This document shows positions 25,701-34,025 of a stretch of DNA of 64,000 nt, in pieces; position 1 is the stretch's first letter; each line of letters begins with the position of its first letter. The notes below the pieces were generated by a model. That model ran no database searches and had not been told where the DNA came from. It was given only the letters and a program-made list of their open reading frames with translations. Source of the DNA: Hyalella azteca (taxonomy: Eukaryota; Arthropoda; Malacostraca; Amphipoda; Hyalellidae); contig NW_025945881.1 of assembly GCF_000764305.2 (NCBI RefSeq), forward strand, positions 248,001-312,000, read 5' to 3'. Position numbers and translations under genes: made by a program.

Positions 25701-27654
25701 TTATAATAATTTATTATTCATAACGTCTGTAATTTGAAGATAAAGACTGTGTTGAGTTGGCGTGCCCATGTGCTCGCACTCACGCAGCGTCACGTGGTCG
25801 AACATGTTATTTACAGTTTGACAGTTTGACCTCAGTCTGCACAAATGTTAGCGCGATATTACTCGACCCAAAATACGGTCTGGCACTCCAAATCTAACTT
25901 CCACAGTTACAATTTTGCACTCTTTGTAACTGCTCTAGTTACAATTCCCTCTCAGTCTAACTGCTTCTGTTATAATTCCCTCTCACTCCAACTTCCCCAG
26001 TTACAATTCCCTCTATGTCTAACTGCCCCAGTTACAATACACTCCAAGCACATACACTCCTAGCAGTTACAATACACTCCAAGCCCCCTCTAAAATAATT
26101 CCCACTCTGCGTGGCTGCCCTTTCAGTCTAACTGCCTCAGGGAGCAGAAATTGGTCAGGCATGGCATGTTTTAAGGCCAGCAAAAATGATATTGATAAAT
26201 ATCATAACATATGAATAAATAAATACAAAAAGTCGGGCATACCCGAAATTTAAGTGCCTCGCCAAAACAATAGAATCTCACTCGACCGCGTTGCCAAAAT
26301 TGTCTGAGTAGCCTCATTTGACTGAGTAGTTTCACTCGACCGGGTAGTCGCACTCAAAATAGTAGTCTTACTTGAGTCGGTAGTCCCACTCGACTGGGTA
26401 GCCCCACTCGACTGGGTAGTCCCACTCGACTGGGTAGTCCCACTCGACTGGGTAGTCCCACTCGACTGGGTAGTCCCACTCGACTGGGTAGTCCCACTCA
26501 ACTGGGTAGCCCCGTTAAACTAGGTGGTCCTACATATTCCTCTGTAACGCGAAGTATCGTTTTCGTTGTAAAGACACTCTGTGGACGAAAGGGTTGATGA
26601 GGTCTAAAACTTTCTGGTGACGAAGGGGCAGAAAAGTCATCGTTTTTTCTTGCAGCCTGCCTCCTGACGACGATGCTCTTCAACCTGCTGGACTGTCCAG
26701 CCGTGGCTGTGCCAGTCACCCATCAAACAATGGATGACGAGAAGAATATCCAGGATTATCCAGTAACCGATTACATCCACGGCATATTCAAGCAGGTGTG
26801 ACCTTAAATAACATAATTAGCTGAAATTATGACTGTAGGAACCGCCCGTTGAAAAGCAAAAATTGCAATCCGATATTAGAGCGTAATGTAAGTCAATATG
26901 TAGCATTTTCAAATGAGTTTTGCCTGTATATTCTATGGTAGCACTTTAAATCCTCTTAATTTACATGGAAGTTACTTGTATTTACCTATGCGACCTCAAT
27001 CGTTGCGGGCAATTGGTTAGCACGTAACATTTCTCTAGATTAATCTCAAGCCCTGCCTCCCCGCTAAAAATAGGATGAAATGTATGTTATTATAACTTTA
27101 GCAGTGATCCTGGAATATGCATTGTAGTTCACTTGGGCCATTCTCAGGGTAATGCCTCAAGAAGTTCATTATTTACTCATAAGTAAACAAATGTTGATAA
27201 ATTATGAGCATGACGTAAGACACACATTAATGAGCAGCCTGTTCAATTGTCACTAGCCTCTTACTGTAAAGAATAAAGTTTTTGTATTGTATATTGAATG
27301 TTGGTGCAGTCCGATTTTCGTCATGACGAGAATTTTCTTGCATAAATACTCAATGCCTATAGCTTTGGTTACTCATTAGGTTTATATGCTTATATAAAGC
27401 GTAGCTGCCTTGATTCATCGGCAATTTCCATATAAAGCCGGTCATTCGAGTCCTTCGCAAAAGATCATTCAAAACAAGTTTGCCAATCTTCCGCCTTCCT
27501 GAACAGCAACGATTTAATAATTTTTTGTACCCAGGACGCAACGAACGCCGTGGGCCTGCCTCTAGGCGTCCAGCTCGTGGCGCTGCCATATTGCGAAGAA
27601 CTGCTGTGCCGGGCTCTAGCCGAGCTGTCCAACTTCCTCAACTACAAATGCTGA
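16734..27654 (+). CDS. FAAH: Fatty-acid amide hydrolase (FAAH1-type amidase), 11 exons
   Basis: Serine hydrolase of the amidase signature family; FAAH enzymes hydrolyse fatty-acid amides such as anandamide on internal membranes. Joining 16734-16756, 18631-18826, 20038-20094, 20876-21102, 21512-21588, 21879-22046, 22567-22802, 24133-24370, 25227-25388, 26656-26795 and 27535-27654 gives 1,644 nt, 547 residues and a TGA stop, with every intron GT-AG and every phase consistent. The catalytic triad is intact: Lys117 in LPVSVKDN, Ser192 in PGGSSGGEG and Ser216 in GTDMGGSVR. Each lies exactly 25 residues before rat Lys142, Ser217 and Ser241, so the core has no net insertion or deletion up to there. 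The predicted product starts after the position of the N-terminal membrane helix of mammalian FAAH1; either this enzyme lacks the helix or the first exon is wrong. The family assignment is firm; substrate is inferred. Confidence 0.95.
17160..17545. repeat. 23-24 bp minisatellite in FAAH intron 1
   Basis: About 16 copies of gtacctttcaatatttgtct. It produces long open frames in two + strand frames and one - strand frame, none credible as genes. Confidence 0.92.
17920..18275. repeat. About 63-bp repeats in FAAH intron 1
   Basis: Five copies with gttacgttacattaacgaca and gtaacacggcacgtgtta. Followed by a run of 16 C at 18326-18341. Confidence 0.85.
18631..18826 (+). CDS. FAAH: FAAH exon 2
   Basis: Acceptor tgctttacag, donor aaggtcag. 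It encodes residues 8-73: a basic amphipathic start ([19 protein letters not shown]), then the segment around [20 protein letters not shown] that is conserved before the amidase core of FAAH proteins. It ends at a complete codon. Confidence 0.9.
19064..19305. repeat. 20-bp minisatellite in FAAH intron 2
   Basis: Twelve copies of actgtacagatgtttaactg with substitutions. Confidence 0.93.
20038..20094 (+). CDS. FAAH: FAAH exon 3
   Basis: Acceptor tttttcag, donor agg|gtgaga. A 57-nt exon, residues 74-92, with the typical FAAH stretch [11 protein letters not shown]. Both boundaries are at complete codons. Confidence 0.93.
20095..20875. other. FAAH intron 3, nothing else seen
   Basis: No ordered element apart from two imperfect copies of ctgcac..gagctgatag near the end (20790-20850). 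Confidence 0.5.
20876..21102 (+). CDS. FAAH: FAAH exon 4, catalytic lysine
   Basis: Acceptor catgtcacag. Residues 93-167 plus two bases; GC-rich compared with its flanks. It holds the catalytic Lys117 in [14 protein letters not shown] and the conserved [11 protein letters not shown]. The donor is inferred at CTCAC|gtttgt because this is the only site that joins in frame to the next exon ([10 protein letters not shown]) and reproduces the family length between TNV and CSNPL. The reading frame itself continues open to 21178, which is read-through into the intron. Confidence 0.88.
21145..21350. repeat. About 55-bp repeats in FAAH intron 4
   Basis: Four copies of gcctaagcttgtgagattag with gttttttaagc. 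Confidence 0.85.
21512..21588 (+). CDS. FAAH: FAAH exon 5, cis-serine motif
   Basis: Acceptor gatatgcag, donor tcttctg|gtgagt. Residues 168-193 plus one base, ending in the amidase signature SPGGSSG, which carries Ser192 (the bridging serine of the Ser-Ser-Lys triad). Confidence 0.92.
21715..21777 (+). pseudogene. Partial copy of the acceptor end of FAAH exon 6
   Basis: aagttccatacatgcccata, then a degraded acceptor and aagaagcctcatctctgaag, match the real acceptor region at 21850-21905. It is cut off after about 60 bases. Confidence 0.82.
21879..22046 (+). CDS. FAAH: FAAH exon 6, nucleophilic serine
   Basis: Acceptor atcctacag, donor tgggg|gtaaga. It continues the amidase signature ([10 protein letters not shown]) and contains [11 protein letters not shown] with the nucleophile Ser216, followed by [13 protein letters not shown]. 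Degenerate partial copies of its start lie upstream (about 21715-21777) and of its end downstream (about 22100-22330). Confidence 0.95.
22090..22335 (+). pseudogene. Two degenerate copies of the donor end of FAAH exon 6
   Basis: gttgccaacgtgcctggttc with gaggcaagagctttaatt near 22123-22170, and a poorer copy near 22200-22280 (gtgctcaacttgtctgatcc), repeat the exon end and the start of its intron (gtggccaacgtgcctggtcc, ggtaagagctttaat). Confidence 0.8.
22567..22802 (+). CDS. FAAH: FAAH exon 7
   Basis: Acceptor atttgtag, donor ttcaag|gttagt. Residues 250-328, starting [13 protein letters not shown], the FAAH region after the signature, and ending [13 protein letters not shown]. The last about 40 bases, donor included, are repeated in the following intron to about 22905. 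Confidence 0.93.
22764..22905 (+). repeat. Donor-side array at the end of FAAH exon 7
   Basis: gtgaagcgcgctg starts recur at 22764 (exon), 22807, 22838 and 22881. The copies include the exon end ggcggccttcaag and the donor gttagt. Steps of 43 and 31 are not multiples of three. Confidence 0.88.
22906..24002. other. FAAH intron 7, mostly featureless
   Basis: Holds an 11-bp perfect inverted repeat (gtggtggactg at 23746, cagtccaccac at 23791). No coding signal. Confidence 0.5.
24003..24113 (+). pseudogene. Decayed copy of FAAH exon 9 upstream of exon 8
   Basis: About 110 bases line up with 25245-25362 of the functional exon 9, ending in cttgatatcctcctatgtcctgtaactccc against cttgatatcctgctatgccctgtaactccc (shown in part: cctgtaactccc). 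Substitutions give in-frame stops. It lies before exon 8 although exon 9 belongs after it. Confidence 0.88.
24133..24370 (+). CDS. FAAH: FAAH exon 8
   Basis: Acceptor tctgttccag, donor atttgg... cut as GATTTGG|gtaagt. Residues 329-407 plus one base, starting [14 protein letters not shown], the strand that follows AVAAFK in FAAH. A decayed copy of the next exon (exon 9) ends only about 20 bases upstream of this exon. Confidence 0.92.
24925..25110. repeat. 21-bp repeats in FAAH intron 8
   Basis: Eight to nine copies of gtaattataatttcagtgc. Confidence 0.85.
25227..25388 (+). CDS. FAAH: FAAH exon 9
   Basis: Acceptor tttctacag, donor atatcat|gtaagt. Residues 408-461 plus one base, containing [20 protein letters not shown], the conserved FAAH C-terminal region that ends in the CP.TPAPA motif. 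Confidence 0.94.
25890..26085. repeat. About 30-bp repeats in FAAH intron 9
   Basis: Five to six copies of agttacaattccctct with ctaactgc. Confidence 0.75.
26325..26520. repeat. 18-bp minisatellite in FAAH intron 9
   Basis: About ten copies of tgggtagtcccactcgac. The open frame on the - strand here is an effect of the 6-codon period. Confidence 0.93.
26656..26795 (+). CDS. FAAH: FAAH exon 10
   Basis: Acceptor ttcttgcag, donor aagcag|gtgtga. Residues 462-508, with [14 protein letters not shown], the family motif F N.LD.PA..VPVT. Confidence 0.94.
26796..27534. other. FAAH intron 10, nothing seen
   Basis: AT-rich, no ordered element. Confidence 0.5.
27535..27654 (+). CDS. FAAH: FAAH last coding exon
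   Basis: Acceptor tttgtacccag; stop TGA at 27652-27654. Residues 509-547 with [19 protein letters not shown], the C-terminal conserved motif of FAAH (GLPV.VQ.VALP..EE). The end of this exon, including the stop region, is repeated downstream. Confidence 0.94.
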   Translation, partial: DATNAVGLPLGVQLVALPYCEELLCRALAELSNFLNYKC

Positions 27655-28025
27655 ACTGCAGCAACTGCTTTGTAGGGCCCTAGCCGAGCTGTCCAACTTC
27701 CTCAACTACAAATACTGAACTGCAGCAGCTGCTTTGTAGGGCCCTAGCCGAGCTGTCCAACTTCCTCAACTACAAATACTGAACTGCAGCAACTGCTTTG
27801 TAGGGCCCCAGCCGAGCTGTCAAATTTCCTCAACTGCAAATACTAAACTGCATGAGCTGCTGCTGCTTTGTAGGGCCCTAGCCGAGCTGTCCAACTTCCT
27901 CAACTACAAATACTGAACTGCAGCAACTGCTTTGTAGGGCCCCAGCCGAGCTGTCAAATTTCCTCAACTGCAAATACTAAACTGCATGAGCTGCTGCATG
28001 TGCCGTGCCTTAGCCAGCTGTCAAA
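27611..28025 (+). repeat. 64-bp array made from the FAAH C-terminal codons
   Basis: Six to seven copies of a unit that begins in the coding sequence (ggctctagccgagctgtcc) and runs through the stop codon. Starts are at about 27611, 27675, 27739, 27803, 27873 and 27937, a step of 64 (one of 70). Copies after the first lie in the presumed 3' untranslated region and decay with distance from the gene. Confidence 0.9.
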
Positions 28026-28200
28026 CTCTCTCAACTACTAATACTTAACTCCCGTAGTTTATTATAGCTTTTTCAAGAAATATTTCGTAAATATCATGGC
28101 TCCATGGTTCGGCATGCAGACGTGAAACAAACACGCGTTTATAAATTTAATTTAAATACGTAATATACTTTTTCTTATATTTTGAAACATCTTAAAGACT

Positions 28201-28206
28201 AATAAA
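28201..28206 (+). promoter_or_regulatory. Possible FAAH polyadenylation signal
   Basis: An AATAAA hexamer about 550 bases after the stop and just past the 64-bp array. AT-rich sequence makes chance hexamers common, so this is weak. Confidence 0.25.
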
Positions 28207-31200
28207 AAATGTATGTTCGTTGTAAAATTTTCATTTGAACTAATCTTCCTTCAAAATGCATACATAAGCTTTATAATTTTTCATGGGATTTGAGAACTGA
28301 CGAGATCAGGTACGAGGTTTTTCGAGCCTGGGCAACGCTGGGCTAATGGGAATAAAATATGGCCAATGCCATATCCCTAATAAAATTAAGAGCCGGGCGC
28401 GATCCTTAAATAAGGAACGCCTAGGAATCGGGAGCATGTAAATCAACTTCTCTATGTCCGCTTTTTGGTTAACATTCCGATCCGAGTCAGACAGCTACGA
28501 GAGCTTGATCCGTACTCTGGCGGCCGTTGAGCGGTACGTATTAGGGTCGTCCCGCATCCTGGGCAGCCCTGGCCGAGCCTGCCAATGTGATAAAAAAATC
28601 GCCACCTCCTCTTCCTCCACAATGATAAGATAGAGGGGACAATTGAATTTATACGCAATTTACTTTCTACGCCTGTTTATGAATACGCAATTTACTTTCT
28701 GTACCTGTGTTTACTTCTATACCTGTTTACTGAATACCAAGAGCATACTTAGAAAATTCAGAATCGTGGGTTATAAAGCTCGTGGGTAAGACCTTTTTCC
28801 CTCACAACCGAAGAAATAGTGCAAGAAGTTATCGACAGTCAACTAATTGTAAGCCGAACAATAACAGTGTTGCGCAATCTCTGCTATGATGAACGTTGCT
28901 GCATCGATATTTACCAAGACATTGGAAAATGGACGAAAAATTAAGCAACAATGATATTATTTTTTGGCTGTATGAATTGATAACGGCATCTCACTTCACG
29001 AAACCATGGTGATTGAAAGCCTTTTATATCCACTGTAAGCTTAAAAACTAACATTCAATTGCGTACATACCTCGTGTGGCAGTGCAATCGACATTGGTAA
29101 ACAGTAGATAGTTGTTAAGTGATTTTAATACTCACCTCATCTATGGTCCGGTGCAAGAATGAAACGATGCTCCCAAGTCCTGAATTCGGGGCTAGACGAT
29201 CAGTCCGAGCAACCTCTCAGTCAGCTACAACGCGCGTATGCTTTAAAAAAAAAATTATACTACTGATGACGACAATGGATAATAGATAACATTTTCACTT
29301 CTTGTCAATGAAGGAGATAATTTTTCAGTTTCTTGATGAAATTCAATAGTTTAATAAAGAAATACACATTTAAAAATTAATGCTTTTTTATATTGATGAG
29401 GCATCAGCAGCATCAATTGGTTTTTGCTGCTGTAAAAGATTTGCTTGGATTGCCAATATTCCGGTAAACTGTTGATACTCGCGATATTTCGTTCGCCTTA
29501 TAACCTTTTTTTCAATATGTTGTTTCTCAGATTGCAGTATGTGAAGAAATTCCAGAAGATATTTTCTTACACCATAAATTTTACTGGCTAACACGAGATA
29601 CGTGGCACTGATACCATTTGCCACACGCCACCATCATGGTCCCAGTGACCCATCATTAAATTCTAATTGTACATTTACTTGATTTGCGTATTTTGGAGCA
29701 TTAAAAAGAAAGAAATAAGCTCATGTGCTTGGATTTCAACTTTTAGCAATCGAACACAAATTTAGTTTAGGAAGTGCCCCACAAGCTCGCCCATAAATTT
29801 TCGGGAGGCTGCAACCAAGTGCACTTCCGTTCGGGGCTCGAAGTGCAGCCCCTGGACAGCTTGCAGCTTTGTGAGACTTGGCCAAGCCAACTCTTGTCAT
29901 TCTCCCAGGAGACTATAATGTCTTCAAGGCAATTCTGACCAGTCTCTGATTGCGATCAGTTGGCCAAGCAGACCCAAAATAACTTAAACGCAAGTATAGC
30001 AACTCTGAAGCCCAGGCTGAATCGTGCCCAAAATTTTTTTAGGGAAATCAGTTGTAAAAAATAACTTTTTTAAAGCCATGATTAAGGGAGAGAGCATTCC
30101 TTAGTCGAAGCAATTTATGGGAACAAGGATCAGATGAAAAATGTATGTTAGCAAGATCATAAGACGCCAATTTAACGGTAGCAGGGATAGAAAACTAATT
30201 TTGTGGCAGGTATAGACTGCATGCATGTAATTCTCAGGTAGCAGGGTTAGTATGCTAAAATTGTGGAAACAGCGATACGATGCTAAATTTGTGGCAAAAT
30301 TTAATGCAAACTGGAATACATACTCCACGAAACATATATACTAAAATTACTAAAAAAATTATGAACCATTTCATTAGAAAAAATTCTCAACCCTGCAAGT
30401 TCTTTGAAATGTCCGCATGTCTGTCATATTTTTGAACGAGGTACAGTAATTTTTAACTGCAGAATCATTGCCGAGATGATTGACAGATTATATCCTTGCA
30501 CTTGTTCACAAGTGGGAAAAAATTCCTGCCCGTCATCACTAACAAGGTGAGGGCCGAAACTTGAGAATGCATTGAAATTATTCATGTTGTAGTCTTGCGC
30601 CATTTCTCTGTCTTGAATCCTTAAATGAAAGATCCAGAGAAGCTTGGGCAATGAAGCGTGTAAAAGACAGCAAGAAAATGAAGTATGAAAAAATGTTGCG
30701 TGTGAACATAGGTTGCGTTCTAAAAATTTAACGTATAGTTTAACATTAAATGTGTTCCTTCATAAGCCAATGGATTATGGTATAAAAGTACGTAATGAAG
30801 GATTGTATCATCCTTCTAATTAGGTTAACCTAATTAGGTTAAGTCAAATTGCGCCAAATAGTCGGCACTAAAGGTTTTGTGTCCAATTCAAATCATTTGC
30901 AGCTCGTATTTTGAAAGTTAAAATCTCATACATATCAATTCATGGGTACGACACCGGTGTGCTCTGGACAAGTGCTGTGGCCGGAAGGTTAGATCTCAAA
31001 TTAATCCTTAAACGTAAGTTTTTTAGCCCGTGTCTGCTCCGATCGGTAGATAACTTTATGTGTTCTCTGGCTTGAAGATAGAGCGCGAGCCAGAGAAGCC
31101 ATTCATTTCCATTTCATATTATGCTTTCTCAGGTTGAGTTCTTTTGGATGAGTTCTCTGTCCTCACCTTGACTCATTGGATGAGTCTCCGGCTCTCCCCC

Positions 31201-32485
31201 TGAATCAATTGACGAGTCCACACCCCTCACTCTAAATCACGAGGTCCTGGCCATCACCTCCAGCTATTGAGTGAGTCACGCTGAATTCTGCCACGGGGCC
31301 CGATGCGAATCGGTCTTGTCAATATGATATCGCCGCACATTTCAACAAATTACGCAAATAAAATTTATTCGTAAGTTTACCTGGACTTCAAAAAATTAAA
31401 ATGGGCCAAGAATATTTAATTGTCATTGAATCTAGTTAGATTCAAGTAGGTGAGAAAATTAAAGCTGACAGTGGCAGACGTCATACCCAATGAAAAACTG
31501 CAGTTGTACCAACGGGGTTTTATTGATGGCGATCGGCAGACATTATAGGTGGAGCATCGCTGAGGCATCGATGGCGTGCCCGCCTACGCCACACATAAAC
31601 TGCCGATGTGGGAAACTGTTCTTTTATGAATTACCTTTTAAGGTCGACGTCGCATCGGCGTGCCACCGGTGGCCACCTCCCACAATATATTGCATGGAAA
31701 TTTTCACATTATTGGAGATATCAGTTCGCTGTGAGCGAGTCATGGTTCAGCCAGAAGCCTTAATTTATACTTATCTCGATTGCAATAAATCTTATTCGGC
31801 AATCAGAAGTTAATAACCTTTTTTGTATTTTCGTACTTGAATTAAATTCTTAAACTTGAGAAATCATTTGAAATATTCATGCTCATTGCATTGTCATTTC
31901 AATCAGCACAATGTGAAGTTTCATTAGGTTGGGGTACAAACTGTACCTGTGCTAGTGCACGGCGAAAATTTTTAATTTATTTAATTTAAATCTAACTCAA
32001 TTTTAGTAACCCACTAAATTATAGTTATTTTTTAACAGCCGCACCTGCATTTATTAAATTCTAAAACTATTCAAATAAAGCCCATGTGAAGTGACGCCTA
32101 TATTGGCACTATTATTTTGAAAGTCATCATTGGCAGCACTCACATCATTTGCCCGCAAGTTTGGATTATGAACACTGCTTGATATGTTCTGCTGACCCAT
32201 GAACTTTAGTCGAACAAAAGGTGTAAGATGGACTAAAATTTCACTGCGAATTTTTAAATAACCTTGTTCCTTAGAGTGCACTCCATAAAATAACCATGGT
32301 ACGTTAATAAAAAATTATTTTCAACTAGCTGGTGTCTATTTTAATCCAATAATGATGCTTTTAATTGTCATCGGAAACGTTCTTTTCAGTAATACTCGAA
32401 TTTTAAAGCGCAAAGAGTGTGGATTGGGGTAGCTTATACGTGTACATCACGCCTGAAATCAGACGGAGATCCTAGATATCAGACT
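28207..32485. other. Space between convergent gene ends
   Basis: No complete gene. GC-richer patches occur at 28455-28640 (an open - strand stretch, see findings) and 31490-31790. Imperfect repeats of ttgtggcaggtatag type lie at 30170-30300. The 78-codon - strand frame at 29388-29624 has no support beyond being open. Confidence 0.5.
29815..30050 (+). repeat. Old dispersed repeat, copy 1
   Basis: Shares ctcccaggaga, gccaagcagacccaaaataac and the following about 70 bases with 61190-61505 in the same order. Strongly diverged. Confidence 0.5.
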
Positions 32486-33005
32486 TAAATAACTAATAAT
32501 AATAATTGCGGTTTCAGAGTTTGTTAGGCCGCAGGCGTGCCGCCAATTCTTAACATTGAAGAACATTCACAGCTTTATGCGGTCTCGAAAAAGCAAGTCA
32601 CTGCTTTCTATAACTGATTAACTGCCCGGCCTCCTTGCCGATTCTGACCAGAAACTGACGCAGAGAGCTGGAATCAAACCCGCACCTCGCTGCTCCAATT
32701 TTGGCACTCTGGGCCTATACTTTCAAAAAAATTAAGAGATCGTAAGTTCATCAGCCAATCATTGACGGCCTTTCAAGCCACTCTTTTAAAAACAGTTAAG
32801 AGATCGTAAGTTCATCAGCCAATCATTGACGGCCTTTCAAGCAAAATCCACCAATCATAGACAAGAAAAATGATCGTAAGTACTTACGTTCACTTAGCGA
32901 GTTTTGAAAGTATGGCCCCAGGAGCCACTCTAACCACTTGTTCTAACTACCACTTGCCACTCTAACCACTTGTCTAACTCTTACCACTTGTCCGCCCTGC
33001 CCGAC
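32486..33005 (-). mobile_element. Second SINE copy, interrupted by a MITE
   Basis: The body and tail (32486-32710) match the SINE at 53690-53995; the B box is at about 32671-32682. The tRNA-like head continues after the MITE at about 32925-33000 (actctaaccacttgtccgcc), where it is partly repeated. Confidence 0.75.
32711..32919. mobile_element. MITE with 18-bp TIRs, copy 1, nested in a SINE
   Basis: Ends gggcctatactttcaaaa and ttttgaaagtatggcccc are inverted repeats. The interior has a duplicated segment (agagatcgtaagttcatcag, twice). Flanks resemble each other (gcactct and gccactct) and belong to a SINE, so the element inserted into it. Confidence 0.8.
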
Positions 33006-33585
33006 TTAGCAGAGAACTGGCGTTATGCTCTTTTAAACAAATGATTAATTCAGTGCAGCGAGTCTGAGCAGTTGCAATAACAATAGCATATATTATTCCG
33101 AGAGAGGATAAGAGAATACTGATTCAGACCGAGTTATCTTTTATGATGATAACCCTTTTATTCTTCACACCAATTATACGTTTATCTGTGTAGTTTTCGA
33201 AAAAGTATAGTAATTCAACAATCCAATTATGAGCAAAATAAATTGAATATGGACGTAGATTATAATATTTTGTTCAGTCATCCAACGAGCGTTCATTCTG
33301 TGTTGAGTGTCGCTGTTGAACTTGAACAAATTATACGAAGTTGAGTCTTCACTGTGAACGATTGAGTTACACCGAGACAAAGGGAGAAGAAATATTGTGT
33401 TCGTGCGAAACACATTTAGTGATGAAAATTCAGCCACGGTTATAATACAGATAAGTGCAAGTCATTGACAGATTCTAATGGTCTACTAAACAAGCCTTTT
33501 GATAGCCACATCAACCATAATTTTCAGTCGTAGCACGATGGACGTAATAACCCTCGATCTACTGACAGTGACTGTCGTCATAAGA

Positions 33586-33715
33586 GGCCGTACTATAAAA
33601 AAGTACGAAATCGTAATTCCGTCAGCCAATCACGGTTCGCTTCTCAAGCTAAAGCCACCAATCACAGATGAGAAATCAGCCCATACGTTAACTTTGGCCG
33701 CAGCGTGTATTTAAG
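33586..33715. mobile_element. Old degenerate copy of the same MITE family
   Basis: Interior words shared with the other copies (cgtcagccaatcacgg, gccaccaatcacagatgag). Ends are eroded. Confidence 0.55.
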
Positions 33716-33848
33716 CGTGCATTAAAAGTACGGCCGCTGGCCCTTAGATCCGAATATTAATTATAACGGAACTATTACATCTGCAGAAAAAGGAATAATA
33801 GTTTAACACACGTGTTATTTATCCTCCATCTTTCAAGTGCACGCAGTT

Positions 33849-34025
33849 TTAGTCGCTGAAGAAGATGGTCTTGGGCTTCTTATCGCGTCGGGCGTCGGGC
33901 CTCAGCTTCCTGCGAGGGCGGGCGTCGTCCTCGACGCTGAAGACGGTCTTCGCCGCCTCAGGCTTGCAGAGGTCGAGTTTGCCGTCGAAGTAAAGGCTGT
34001 TGATTTGCTGCAGTAACTGCCCCAC
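33849..34025 (-). CDS. Polycystin last exon, C-terminal tail
   Basis: Acceptor acgagcag|gtggggc. 58 codons and TAA. It encodes VGQLLQQINSLYFDGKLDLC, which continues DFPDK of e21 in phase and matches the short helix (V..LL..IN..YFDG) found at this place in PKD1-like channels, then a very basic tail ending KPKTIFFSD. GC-rich against AT-rich flanks. Confidence 0.88.
   Translation of the reverse strand: MGQLLQQINSLYFDGKLDLCKPEAAKTVFSVEDDARPRRKLRPDARRDKKPKTIFFSD

Noticed and set aside
26250..26501. TTQSSG-repeat ORF on the - strand
   Set aside because: Translation of an 18-bp minisatellite in a FAAH intron.
29388..29624. 78-codon - strand ORF with helical, charged composition
   Set aside because: Single open frame without splice sites, homology or neighbours; chance cannot be excluded.
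31490..31813. 107-codon + strand ORF
   Set aside because: Cys-rich by eye but without a known pattern; the region has short inverted repeats and looks like an old repeat element.
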